From Paragordius varius (taxonomy: Eukaryota > Nematomorpha): DNA of 64,000 nucleotides. Shown one piece after another: positions 35,488-46,380 of the stretch. Each line of letters starts with the position of its first letter. The first letter of the stretch is position 1. The notes beneath the pieces were generated by a model. The model did not search any database. It worked only from the letters and a program-made list of their open reading frames with translations, and was not told where the DNA came from. A program made the translations under genes and the position numbers. The stretch spans positions 14,756,001-14,820,000 of the forward strand of contig OZ176050.1 of NCBI GenBank assembly GCA_964247055.1, in the 5' to 3' direction.

Positions 35488-38484
35488 TTAGGATTCCATA
35501 TTCGGAATTTTATATCCATGAAGTAGCTTCCTCCATAAATTACGATCTTTACATTGTTCTGTGGAAAGGCTACGTTGATTCAAGTCCATTTTTATATTAT
35601 CATTATAAGAAAAGAGTGGTCGTCCCTTTCTTCTATTGCCATCAACATTAATGTTTTCAACAGTTTTTAACGGATGGGTGGCGTCTCTTCTCTGAGTATG
35701 ACCGTATAGACGCAATCTGTTAGTTTGAATTATATAATCGATTTTATCGTTTTCTTTAATGAAAATTGGTATTTCTGGTGTACGAAAGCAGCTTTTGAGT
35801 ATTCGATTCTCACTGGTTAGGAGTTTTGTTTGATTTGTTTTGTTTAATGCCCAGGTTTCAGAACCATAGGTAAGAGCAGGTCTTATTCCTGCCTTGTAAA
35901 GATACCATTTATTACGATTGTTAACATGTTTGTTTTGGAAAACATATTTTAATTGATTATATTTTATCCAACCTTGTTGTATTCTTCTTTTGATCGCCTT
36001 TTGTGGGCTTCCCTGAGATGATATGACATCTCCTAGGTACACGAAGGAGTCAACCAATTCGATGTCATGTCCATCAATGTTAAGTAGCTTTGGTCGATTA
36101 AAATTTTTATTGCTTGGGTCTAAGCAATTTAAGCATTTAAAATTAATTACATTTGTTAACTTGTTTTTTATTTTTGAGCACTTTTTGTGTACCCACAATT
36201 GACATGATATGCATTTAATGGAATTTGAACGTACTTCCTTACTGCAAATGTAACAGGGGTATCTGGGTGTTTCACTTTCACCCGTTATCATTATTTTTGT
36301 TTTTGTGGCGTTTATGATCATTCCATATTGTTCAAGGCATTTCTTCCACTTGGAATATGTATTTACCAGTTGATCCCATGATCGTGTCGTTATCACGAGG
36401 TCGTCGGCGAATAACATTTCCCAAGGGCATTCAGTTCTTATGTCTTGCGTTGCCGCATCCATTATAGTTATAAAAAGGAGTGGACTTAGGACTGAACCCT
36501 GATGTAGTCCAGCGTTTGTTGGGAAATTGTTTGTATTGCCAATATTGGTTCTAATGTTGGTTGTTGTATTTTTATAGAGTAGTAATAAAATTTGTATAGT
36601 ATGTTCTTCTATTCCCTTTTTACGTAGTGCCCATTGAATTGTGGAGCGTGGTATTTGGTCAAACGCACGTTCCAGATCTACAAAGACATGGTATAGCTTT
36701 TGTTTCTTTTCCAGATATTTTTCTTGTAAGCGTCTTAGGATGAACAAGGGATCAATTGTGCTACTGTTTGGACGGAATGCAAACTGATTTGAATCTAAGC
36801 TTATAAGTTTTCTCAGCCTGTTTTCTAAAATATTTTCGAATATTTTGAGTGTGTGTTCTAGAAGTTTTAAAGGTCGGTAGGACGATGTTTTTAAACGATC
36901 ACCTTTATTTTTATAAATGGGGATTATTATGCTGTTCTTCCAATCGTTGGGAGTTTGGTTTGTAATTATTATTTGGTTAAAGAGTTTTGTTAGATATTCT
37001 GCAGTGTTTGTGATGGGTCGAATGAGGTCGACTGAAAGGCTGCTTGGGCCTGGAGCTTTGTTACTTTTTAATTTATTGATTGCAGTTGTGACTTCATCTA
37101 TGGTGATTTCTTGTATGGGACCAGCTACTGGTGAAACTATGCTAATTTGTTTGGTCGGGTTTACTTGGTTGAGTTGTTTTTCTAAGTTCGTTTTCCAAAT
37201 TTCTTTGACTCTCGAGGGATTCGTTATTATATTATCATTATCATCTTTAATACATTTTATGGTTTTAACATCTTTATTACTATTGTTAAGGTTTTTGAGT
37301 CTTTTAAAAATCGTTTGGTTTTTAAAGTCTTTTTCTAAACTTTCAGCGATTTTAATGGATTTTTCATTCATAGCGTGTCGAATGGCTTTCTGGACCTTTC
37401 GTTTTTTGTCATCATAAACTTTTTTATCATCATTATTTTTCGAGCTTTTCCATTTTTTATATGCTTCGCCTTTTTCACGCAACAATGGTTTTATTTCATT
37501 TTTCCACCACCAGCTTTTCCGTTGCCTCATTGGTTTAGTAAAGCCACAATGTATTTTAGCAGATGTTAGAATTGTGCTTTTAAAATTTTTCCATAGAGTT
37601 TCAACATTGTTTTGTTCGGGAATATTTAACGCTGTGTTTTTGGTGTATTCGGTTAATAATTTTGACTCCTTTAACTTTGCTATGTTTATTTTTTGGGGTT
37701 GGAATGCGGTCTTACGGCTTTTCTCGATGATTAGAAATGCTGTTATTAGCTTGTGTTGGTAGGAGGGTTGATAGTAAGTTTTGATGTTTGTTAAATGTTT
37801 CCTAATGTTTTTGGGAATTAATATGAAGTCTATCATAGATGAGTGATCACCAGAATTATATGTTATGTGCTGGTTGCTTTTTTTCTTAAAATGGGTATTT
37901 GCGACTATGAGTTGATTTGCAATGCAAAAGTCTAGCAAACTCTCGCCCATCTTATCAAGGGCTCCAACGCCATTTCCACCATGCACGCCATGGTATTCAT
38001 TACTATCATTATTAATATGGCAATTAAAATCACCACCAACAAAAGTTTGTTCGCTAGAAGAAGTTTTGTTCATCAAATCATAGAGGGCTTCCCAATATTC
38101 GTTTTTTGATGCTTCGCTTAGACCAGATTGTGGTGCGTAAGTTGAAACTATATTTATTACATTATCATTCATCAATATTTTTATTTGAATCATTCTTGGA
38201 TTATGTCTTATTACATCAATTATGTTATCACGGTAGATGTTTTTAATGAAAATCGCAACACCACCTTGTCCCTTGTCATTTCCTTTAAAGAATAGTGTAT
38301 AATCGTCTAAGCTTTTCAATCCCTCTCCTTTCAATCTGGCCTCTTGGATGCAACATATATCTATATTTTTATGACTAAGAGTGTTTGTTACCATTAATAT
38401 TTTGTTAACTAGGGTACCCACATTCCAAGTAGCAAATTTCAGAACTTTTTTGTTATTATTACTAACGGTATTATTTATTTTCAT
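35488..38484 (-). CDS. RTE-like LINE endonuclease / reverse transcriptase, 998 aa, intact
   Basis: An uninterrupted ORF. Residues ~15-260 are an AP endonuclease-like domain: FATWNVGTL, CIQEARLKGEG, STYAPQSG, VGGDFNCH, MIDFILIP; the final SDH-type motif reads YQHKL, so one usual residue is replaced. Residues ~470-740 are the reverse transcriptase: YRPLKLLEHTLKI, FRPNSSTID, VFVDLERAFDQIP, GLHQGSVLSPLLF and the catalytic MLFADDLVIT. Residues 744-787 form a C4HC3 PHD-type zinc finger, followed by the RTE-type C-terminal region (VYLGDVISSQG, YGSETWALN, LRLYGH, DGNRRKGRP). It resembles CFDP2/BovB-like proteins. Being open throughout, it is probably a recent insertion and may encode working enzyme. 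Confidence 0.88.
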   Translation of the reverse strand: MKINNTVSNNNKKVLKFATWNVGTLVNKILMVTNTLSHKNIDICCIQEARLKGEGLKSLDDYTLFFKGNDKGQGGVAIFIKNIYRDNIIDVIRHNPRMIQIKILMNDNVINIVSTYAPQSGLSEASKNEYWEALYDLMNKTSSSEQTFVGGDFNCHINNDSNEYHGVHGGNGVGALDKMGESLLDFCIANQLIVANTHFKKKSNQHITYNSGDHSSMIDFILIPKNIRKHLTNIKTYYQPSYQHKLITAFLIIEKSRKTAFQPQKINIAKLKESKLLTEYTKNTALNIPEQNNVETLWKNFKSTILTSAKIHCGFTKPMRQRKSWWWKNEIKPLLREKGEAYKKWKSSKNNDDKKVYDDKKRKVQKAIRHAMNEKSIKIAESLEKDFKNQTIFKRLKNLNNSNKDVKTIKCIKDDNDNIITNPSRVKEIWKTNLEKQLNQVNPTKQISIVSPVAGPIQEITIDEVTTAINKLKSNKAPGPSSLSVDLIRPITNTAEYLTKLFNQIIITNQTPNDWKNSIIIPIYKNKGDRLKTSSYRPLKLLEHTLKIFENILENRLRKLISLDSNQFAFRPNSSTIDPLFILRRLQEKYLEKKQKLYHVFVDLERAFDQIPRSTIQWALRKKGIEEHTIQILLLLYKNTTTNIRTNIGNTNNFPTNAGLHQGSVLSPLLFITIMDAATQDIRTECPWEMLFADDLVITTRSWDQLVNTYSKWKKCLEQYGMIINATKTKIMITGESETPRYPCYICSKEVRSNSIKCISCQLWVHKKCSKIKNKLTNVINFKCLNCLDPSNKNFNRPKLLNIDGHDIELVDSFVYLGDVISSQGSPQKAIKRRIQQGWIKYNQLKYVFQNKHVNNRNKWYLYKAGIRPALTYGSETWALNKTNQTKLLTSENRILKSCFRTPEIPIFIKENDKIDYIIQTNRLRLYGHTQRRDATHPLKTVENINVDGNRRKGRPLFSYNDNIKMDLNQRSLSTEQCKDRNLWRKLLHGYKIPNMES

Positions 38485-38750
38485 AGTTTTGGTAGTTTTT
38501 ATTATAATATATATCAGAAAATATAGGGTATAAAAGTGTAAATAGGAAATATTATCAATAAATAGGAAATATTATCAAAATAATTATTATAAGTTGAATT
38601 ATTATTGTTATTTGAGATGTTGATAGGTTTTAATGTTCTTTCAAATTCATATTCATATTATTATACTTCATGGTTTATTGAGGCAATTTTTTACGTAACA
38701 CATGCCCTTGTGTACAACTAATGATTTTACAGATCATTAGAAAACTGGCC

Positions 38751-38810
38751 TTTGCCGTTAGCGCATTTTCATGCCCCAGCCAACACCACGGGGAGGTGGC
38801 AATAGGACTT
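38751..38810 (-). ncRNA. Candidate HDV-like self-cleaving ribozyme at the LINE 5' end
   Basis: The first 60 minus-strand bases can fold as the nested double pseudoknot of HDV-like ribozymes. P2 pairs TTGCC (38802-38798) with GGCAA (38756-38752). P3 is ACC with GGT, closing loop TCCCCGT, where CC can pair with GG of the GGGG run (P1.1). P4 is GCAT-GAAA-ATGC (38774-38763). The joining strand GCTAAC carries the expected catalytic C at 38761. P1 is the weak point: only AGUC (38809-38806) with GGCU is seen. HDV-like ribozymes are known at the 5' ends of RTE and R2 elements. Confidence 0.55.
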
Positions 38811-39611
38811 AACTCAAAAAACTTATATATTATTGAATTGGTCTTAAAATCTTATAAATATCCAAAATTATAATAAAGATATACGGTTTGTCAGTGATTA
38901 ACAGTTTATATGGATTTAAAATTTTTGTTAAATAATAGAAAATAGGTTTAGAACTATAAAATAGATGAATGATATACGATTTGATTGATAAAAATTAAAA
39001 AAAACAAAATAGTCAAAGGACCAACTTGAATTGTTCAAGAAATTTGAAGTGTTCAAGGACCAACTTGAAATGTTCAAGGAACAACTTGAAATGTTCAAGG
39101 TCAATCTTGAAATGCAAATGGTATAACAACCACTAATTTTTAACAAATTTGGTTTCACCTCATGACAGGCTCATCTTAATACGACGTTTATATTATCATA
39201 GGTAAGCGATATGTATGTATTTATGGCATTCTTAATTTTTGAATATGCCGTCTCTAACGTGTAAGTTGAGGGAATAACAGTTAGGAATACTTGAGTACAT
39301 TTTTTTATATTTTCATATTTATTTGACACATCTCGAAAAAACACAAATCTTTCTTCGCTACGAATCTCCTTGAATATAGCCTCATTGGAATCATATTTAA
39401 AATCTATAAATTTTTCCAAGATATGCGCCTGATCAAAACCGAAATGCTTAAGTTGCTTAAAATTCGATATATCCATATGCCCCACGGATTAGCAACGAGT
39501 CTTAAGCAATTTTTAATATTTCTTTATTGAAAAATTTCATCTGCGGTAATAATCTCTTTATGAATTGTTTTAAGTTGGAAAATATAGGAGTGGTTATATA
39601 AAATCTTGTTT

Positions 39612-41160
39612 CTATCATGTCGACTCTAGTCCTCATTCATCCATTAGCACATAAAGTTTCAGAACTTGATCCCCCAATTTTACCTGATGAAGTTCAATAC
39701 GCCTTAAAACAATTTTCATCCTCCAACTCCTTAGGTTACAATGATATCCCAATAAAAATTCTTCACACAATCCCCCTCTATTTCTTAACTGATCTTTTAC
39801 AAAAAGTTTTTCAAACCTGTATTTGGCCGGATGATTGGATTAAATCTTTTCTCCTACCCTTTTTTAAAAAGGGAAATCCCCATCTTTGTCAGAACTATAG
39901 AATGATCGCTATCACTAATAAACTATCTAAACTTCTTCTCAAGATTATACTGAAAAGAATCTCATCCTCGTTGGACTATGAAATATCTGAGGTGCAGGCT
40001 GGCTTTAAAGCAAAGAGAAACACTACCAATCATATAGTTAATCTTAATACAATAATTCGAAGATACAATGAATTTGGGAAAAGTCTATATTGCTGCTTTT
40101 TAGACTTCAGTATGGCATTTGATACAGTCAACCACGACTGCCTATGGAGAATATTACGATCCTCTGGAGTTTCCCCGCACATAATACTCCTGCTTCAATC
40201 GCTGCATTCTAGACAAACAGCTGCGATTAAAACTCAATTCGGTCCCACCGACTGGTTTCCTATTCTCAGAGGTGTGAGACAAGGATGTGTCCTTTCTCCC
40301 CTCCTATTTAACTTATACACAGAAACATTAATACGCAATTGTAACTTTCCACAACATATTGGGGCACGGATCGGTGGTCTAACTATTTGCAATCTCCGGT
40401 ACGCCGATGACACCATTCTCTTGTCAGAATTCTACACGGACATGACCTATCTTTTAAATAATCTCACCATCGAAGCAAGTTTGATGGGTCTTAAGCTGAA
40501 CCCAGCTAAATCTAAAATAATGATCCTAAACGCTCCACAACTACCATTTACAATCAATAACTCCCCCATCGAACTAACCGATCACTGTAAATACCTAGGC
40601 TACATAATTACATCCGACGGTAGCTCGGACCCCGACATACGAGCACGACTAGCATTGGGACGTGCTACTATGGGTAAACTGTCCAAAATTTGATAAGATT
40701 TATACCCAAACTTGCCATCCTGAAGGCGATGATATACCCCGTGGCAATTTATGGGTCCGAATCATGGATATGCGAATCCATTGACAAAGCCCGCATAAAC
40801 TCTTTTCAAATGTAGTGCTTTCGAAAAATATTGAGAATCTCCTGGAAAGCCCACATCTCCAATTCTTACATACTCAAATTCATTACGAATTTTTACTTTA
40901 CGATTTAATAACCTTTAAACAGCTAAAATATCTGGGTCATATCCTGCGATCCGACTCGCTAGAAAAAGGCATACTCTTTGGGTTGGTAGATGGCAACCGC
41001 AGAAGGGGCCGATCCAAAAAGCGGTGGATCGATGTGCTCAAATCAATAACAAATCTAACCTTTCATCAACTGTTGAGAGAAACACAGGATCGCCTAAAAT
41101 GGAAACACTAATCTATGAGAAAGCCAAGAGTCAGTATATGACTAGCTTATAACAACAATA
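39612..41160 (+). mobile_element. 5'-truncated RTE-like LINE fragment (copy 3, best frame)
   Basis: The longest reading frame of the three copies: 39617-40693 (358 codons) runs from the truncated start through ILPDEVQYALKQFSSSN, QAGFKAKRNTTNHI, FLDFSMAFDTVNHD, GVRQGCVLSPLLFNLY, LRYADDTILLS to GRATMGKLSKI. Then a deletion near 40690 and a frame break separate the C-terminal part at 40815-41111. A six-base deletion near 39652 keeps the frame compared with copies 1 and 2. It is not a complete element: no endonuclease domain is present. Confidence 0.8.
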
Positions 41161-42195
41161 CTTCTTCAAAAGCAAATATTTGATTAGCAAATTAGGTTAT
41201 TATTTTGCGCCCTCGAAGACTTGTATTGAAAATACTAAGTTTATTAGTAATGTGGCTTAGGTAGGCTAATGACATCCATTCGTCACTTTTAACTTCCCAA
41301 TGGAATTCCGTGTCTTAAAACAAAAAATCTATTTAGTACTTTGCTAAGGCATAATCATCACGCAGCGGTGTACAAAACAATATAATAAAACTCACTGTGG
41401 ACATCTTTAAGGTTTTTGAAATTACAGCGGTAGAATTCTCAGCCACGGATGTGGTTAACAATGTCCACAAGCGTTTTAATTACTGAATTTTGTGATTATA
41501 TTTTACATGCGAAACCTTTCTGATGAATAAAGTAGTTAAAGGATAAAATATTTTGCAAATAGAAGAAATCCTTTGTTTATTCCAATCATAGAGGGACAGC
41601 CATCTATGCAGATCGAAACCACCATTTATTGGTCTTTCCCATTGCTCGTATACTCATTGTTTTGTGACATATTAAATGATTCGACAGATTTCCGTTTGAC
41701 GAAATAAGAAATGGAGGGCATGTTGGAAATTTTCAGACCCAAAATTTGAGATGATTACTGATTTATATAAATAATACGATATATTTAGGCAAACTCAAAT
41801 TCTATGTGTTTGTATAATGTCAGATAAACAAAATAGCGTCTGTATCAACTAATTGATTGCGCACTTTTCATTACTCGTTTTTTAGTTAAACTGATAATGA
41901 CTTATGACTAAACCTTGTTTACATAAAAGTGCATAGGTAAAATGTAATCATAATAACAATAAATCAGTTAAGGTTTTATTAAAATTTTAAAGATGCATCC
42001 GACCACCATTCATAGGTCGCAGTTATAATCTTTAATACCCATTTTGACTTAAGGTCCTTGTTCAAGTTGGTCCTGAACACCATATGTTTGTCCTTAGAAC
42101 ATTAAGTTAAAAACATTTTAATCTCATTTCATTAATAAAACCATGTGATATTCATCAATCCTAACACTTTAAACCTATTGCCTTTATAATATAAG

Positions 42196-43031
42196 ATTGG
42201 ATTCTCGGTCAAGTCAAAGGAATGCATCCATTGACAAATTATTTCTTAATAGCACCGATATTCTCAAATCATTGGCTGATAAAGGAATTTCCCTAAATCA
42301 TACAACACCTAAGGGTTTAGTTTGTTTAATATAACAATTGCATGTTTGGATGTGTACCATTGAAATAAATAGATAATGTCAAAATTAAATATAATTTGCA
42401 ACATATTGTTAGAAAAGGCTAAAAAAGTGTATGATTTAATTTGTCTCCGTTAAAATGTTGCACTTGGATTAAAATGCTTTTGAATATAAAAAATGTGTCA
42501 TTTGTTTAAAGAGTTTTTATGAAATGGCATTATAGAAACTGTTTTAGATATAGGCTATGTGAATACACATTTAGGTTAAAGTCCTACTACTTTTTAGTAT
42601 TTGTATTATATGAAATTATATTATGCTATAAACATCAAATTATATTATTATCATTTATTAAAATTTTTTTGGTTTTATGTAAATTTTAACTATTTACATT
42701 AGAATTCGATTCTGCCTTAAACCAATCTATCGAATCTAACAATACCAAAAAATCCTCTGATATCAATAATAAGGCAGTAAATGGAATGGCTAATAAATCA
42801 TCTCAAGGTAAAAAATAAATTTTAATTATACATATATGATGTTAATTACAGTTTTTAATGCTTTTTCCATTTGCTGTTATAAGAGTCATTAATCTTTCAG
42901 TAATATTTTTTCAAAAACTCCATTTTTAACTTATATTAATCCACGTCTTTTTACTATATAATCTTCTTGTTTTGTCTAATTCTGAATTTTGTAGAAAAGT
43001 CAATTTATTAGTGGAATGCTTTAGTTTAAAT
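42196..43031 (+). pseudogene. Gene fragment exons A-B-C (mosaic unit 6)
   Basis: Practically the same as the unit at 23586-24422, including the TATAAGATT acceptor change and the type-2 exon A. It continues into the hAT terminal sequence at 43032. Confidence 0.5.
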
Positions 43032-43484
43032 CAGTGGTACTTAATAAAAAAAATTAGACGGGCCAAATAAAATATATTTTTTTTCGAGGGCCATTAAATT
43101 TTTAATGGCAAATATTTTGACATATATATATGCACATATTTATACTCTCTATCAGCACAATGAATTTTTTCGGATCCATGTATATTCAGCTAAAAACTAG
43201 CACCATTTAGTTTATAAATTAGGATATTTCGATAACAAAATTTATTTTGTTATTAACCAATAATTTTTGACAAATTTAGTTTCGCCTCATGAGAGGCTCA
43301 TCTTACTGCGTCGTCCATATGATAATCGGTTAAGCAATATCTATGTATTCATGGAATACTTCATTTTTGAATATGCCGTCTCACACGTGTAAGTTGAGGG
43401 AAAAACAGTTAGCATAACTTGAACACATTTTTTTATATCTTCATATTTATTTGACATATCTTGCCAAAACTCTACAAATTATAT
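43032..43484 (-). mobile_element. Truncated hAT fragment, right edge of the array
   Basis: The same sequence as 24423-24874, ending abruptly after CCAAAACTCTACAAAT, inside the transposase C-terminal region. From 43485 on nothing resembles the array. This marks a breakpoint of the last duplication. Confidence 0.65.
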
Positions 43485-44627
43485 TTAATCGAATTTATAC
43501 ATACTTCTAATCAAATAATTAAATTAAAATTTTCTTAATACGAGGCGTAAATAATTAATCATAATTAAATTATGGAAACGATATGACATAATTACGTTGG
43601 GCGTAACAAGTTACAATATTTAATTATAATGTAGTTCCACTTCTCTGAAATTAAAAAACCATATAATTATTTATTTATTGCAATTAATAAAAAAATAATC
43701 AATAGCAAAATACTAATAGATGTGGTGAAAAATGGTATAATAGCTGACCCTAATTAGCCTACTTTAAATATAGTTTTCAATCAGTTTTTGTAATTACTGC
43801 TTTTCTTTATGATTTATTGGCAAATTATGCAAGCGGAATTAAAGTTCTTTCTTTATATTCTCAAAACTTTTTTTGAGCCACACATTAAAAAATATCTTAT
43901 GTCTTTTCACGAAATAATTACATGCTCTAATTTCTTTTATAATGAAAACAATATATAATTATATACCATATTACTAATATTTTTTACATTAGATAATCCT
44001 ACTTTTTAGTTTAAGATCAAAAGTCAAGAGCTTCTTGAATGTATAAAAACTATTAATTATTATTTAAATGAAATATGAAAAACACAAATCATTGGAATAC
44101 TTTTTTAAAGGGGATCCTAACTGTAACACAAGAATTTACAGTCACATATAATTATAAACAATCAATGGTTGTAATTAAACATCATTTAAAACTTTTTAAC
44201 CTTAACTTTTGTGCTTTTTGTAAACTGATTACATAAATTACATACCATACGTAACTGTAGTAAGACGTCAAAACTTCTAATAAGAAATATGATATATGTA
44301 TATCGTTTGTATAATCTTTTACACTTTATTGTTAATATTTATTCTCATTAAACATTCCACAAAGATTAAAGAATTTAATTTCAAACAAACGATTATGTGA
44401 TCTTGATCTATTTCTAATATGTAGAACAAAATATCGCATTTAAGTTGAAAACTAAAGCATTTGATGACATATTTAAATGTTTAAGCGTTTTATTATTTTT
44501 TTGTAAATGTTTGGTATCGATGGATGTATTGGCATATTATCTATTTTTGGTTAAATTTTTTTATAATAATATTTGGAAAATATCGATAGATTTTATATTT
44601 TTGACTTTGAAGGTCAAACTACAATTC
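43485..44627. other. AT-rich intergenic stretch
   Basis: No coding exon or clear repeat end was seen. The 71-residue ORF at 44445-44660 is AT-driven and runs into the GC-rich MITE. Confidence 0.5.
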
Positions 44628-44838
44628 AGAGGGGGGGAACGGATCAGGCGCCATAGATGATGGGGCGTGGGATTTTGATTTAATTGTTGTCAGAAAATAG
44701 ATATTTAAAAGTTATAATTATAAATATTACATAAAAAAACACCCATTTATGAGTAGTACGGTTTAAATTTTATTATAAAATTAATAAGTTGCATAGAGGG
44801 GGAGGGGGCGCCAGAAATGCAAGCTACGCTTCTGATAT
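44628..44838. mobile_element. Short GGCGCC-bearing MITE-like element
   Basis: A G-run with GGCGCC (CAGAGGGGGGGAACGG...CAGGCGCC) at the left and GAGGGGGAGGGGGCGCC...GCTACGCTTCTGATA at the right resemble the termini of the GC-rich element at 1962-2349 (both have G runs next to GGCGCC and a TACGCT near the end). The borders are approximate. Confidence 0.4.
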
Positions 44839-44965
44839 AATGATCGCGTTAACATCTATTTTAATTATTTGTGTAGAATTAGTATGCAGGTGAAATTCAT
44901 TTACTTAAAAAATATGATTTTTTTAGGAAATCTTGGTGATATTTAATCATAAATCTGATAGCTAA

Positions 44966-45224
44966 TCCGGGTGTGCCCAATACAAATGGCTTCGCGGGCC
45001 GCATTTAAATAATATATCAAGGGCATTTATAAATATTTTAGATTTTTGGCATTAAATAATTTGGAACATAATTTAAATACTATATAAACTTGCTTTTTTC
45101 CAAATAAATTATTCAAAAAATTTGTTTATAAAACTATGTTTTAAATACTTTTCCAAATTTATTGAAGGCAGCACAAACTATCTCTTATGCGGCCTGCAGG
45201 TTGGAAATTCCTGGTATAACAGAT
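44966..45224. mobile_element. hAT-type MITE
   Basis: The left end CCGGGTGTGCCCAATAC with GCGGGCCGCATT, and the right end ATGCGGCCTGCAGGTTGG...CCTGG, are inverted forms of each other and look like the GGCCGC-bearing ends of non-autonomous hAT elements. No ORF is present. Confidence 0.55.
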
Positions 45225-46244
45225 CTTGACCAAATAACATATCAAGATTAATTTTCTTTATTATAAAAATCAAACACATCTTAAAATAAAATTTTAACGA
45301 TATATTAATGGATTGGATCTGAAATTTCATTCTGTTCTGTATAAGAGAACAAATACTTTTTTAAAGGGCACAAGATTGAGATTTAAAATTTTATATTTTG
45401 AAATAAACTTAATTTTTAATAAAAAGTTATCATTCTGTTGGTAACAACAATAGAGGAAAGATGTAAAAAGGTATAAAAAAAGAAAAAAGCATCAAACGCT
45501 TTTTTGCATTTATTATTATCTTCTTTTTTTACATTTGTTTAATCATACATAAATTAATTTTACCACTAACATATATTTATTTATATATTGTATATTTATT
45601 AATCTTTTTAATTTGAACAAATCAATTTTAAAATACTATCCGTAACTCATATTAACCGCAAAAATCGATTTCGATTCCAAAAGCCCGTTTTGCCGATCTC
45701 AATTCCTGTCAAACCTCTAGAAGTAAGCCAATAGATATCATATGTAATATTTCATAAATAATTTATCATTTATGTAAAACTTAAAATAATAGTTAATTTT
45801 TAAAAAGTCTCTAGTAGATTATCTAAAAATTATGACATTTCTGTAATTAATTATTATATCGTTTGTCACCAAAAATATTTTGTAAGCATAAAAAACTGTC
45901 TCCACACATGTCCAAATAAAGAAATGCATTTTGCAATACCCTATTAATTCATTAATAATTATGAGACAACCTGTGGTTTAGACATCATCTTAGATTTAAA
46001 CCTTATTGCAATAGATAATGTATTATAACGTTTTATATTTATTTATTTAGATACATTTTATCTTGCTGTCAATATTGTGTCTTTATAACAAATATAATAT
46101 TGGAAAGAGCCACCTGCTATCAAGATTTACTACATATACATTAAAGATGATATTATCACAACTTTAAAATCTATCAAATGTTAAATAATTTATCAATATT
46201 CATGCTTCAAATGTTTCAATTTTCCGTAATTTAACCTATAAAAT

Positions 46245-46380
46245 ATGATTGCGACATTCTCTCAAATTTTGACATCTTTTATCATCCTACCCATATTAAC
46301 ATTGATACAATGTTTCAATTTGGATATCGCCAGTACCAATGAAAAATTCTACCCCTCTATAAAATATTGGACTTACAAAG
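46245..46380 (+). CDS. Semaphorin exon 1: start codon and signal peptide
   Basis: An ATG at 46245 opens 45 codons (MIATFSQILTSFIILPILT...) and then one base G before GTTAGC. The first ~23 residues are hydrophobic, a typical signal peptide. The last codons, FYPSIKYWTYK, join via a phase-1 split codon to exon 2 (D-IEQEYVQKYEDSK-IQNFSVLI), which matches the start of sema domains (a Pro-x-Ile-x-Tyr segment, then the NFS...L motif). The phase match and the signal peptide support this exon although it lies 4.8 kb upstream, on the far side of the iRhom gene. Confidence 0.7.

Larger units (their letters stand above)
35476..38810 (-). mobile_element. Full-length RTE-like LINE (3.3 kb)
   Basis: Removing 35476-38810 restores the sequence seen at 11055-11075 and 28365-28385 (CAAATAAT joined to AACTCAAA), so both borders are exact. 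No clear target-site duplication is present. The minus-strand element has a ~340-base 5' UTR with a candidate ribozyme, one long ORF, and a very short 3' tail (about 12 bases after the stop) made of ATCC/ATT repeats. The short 3' UTR with simple repeats is characteristic of the RTE clade. Confidence 0.85.
35049..41950 (-). mobile_element. hAT fragment with MITE, full-length LINE and LINE copy 3
   Basis: The hAT left end is followed by the MITE (35219 to 39123), which is split by the RTE-like LINE at 35476-38810. The transposase C-terminus is at 39171-39485 (104 residues, minus strand), then LINE copy 3 (39612-41160), then decayed transposase to about 41710. Nesting order, oldest first: hAT, MITE, then the full-length LINE. 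Confidence 0.7.

Noticed and set aside
36917-37762. Plus-strand ORFs of 62-166 residues
   Set aside because: They are the opposite strand of the intact LINE ORF and have no domain content.
44445-44660. 71-residue ORF as a gene
   Set aside because: Low-complexity AT-driven frame that runs into a MITE-like GC tract; no start context or homology seen.
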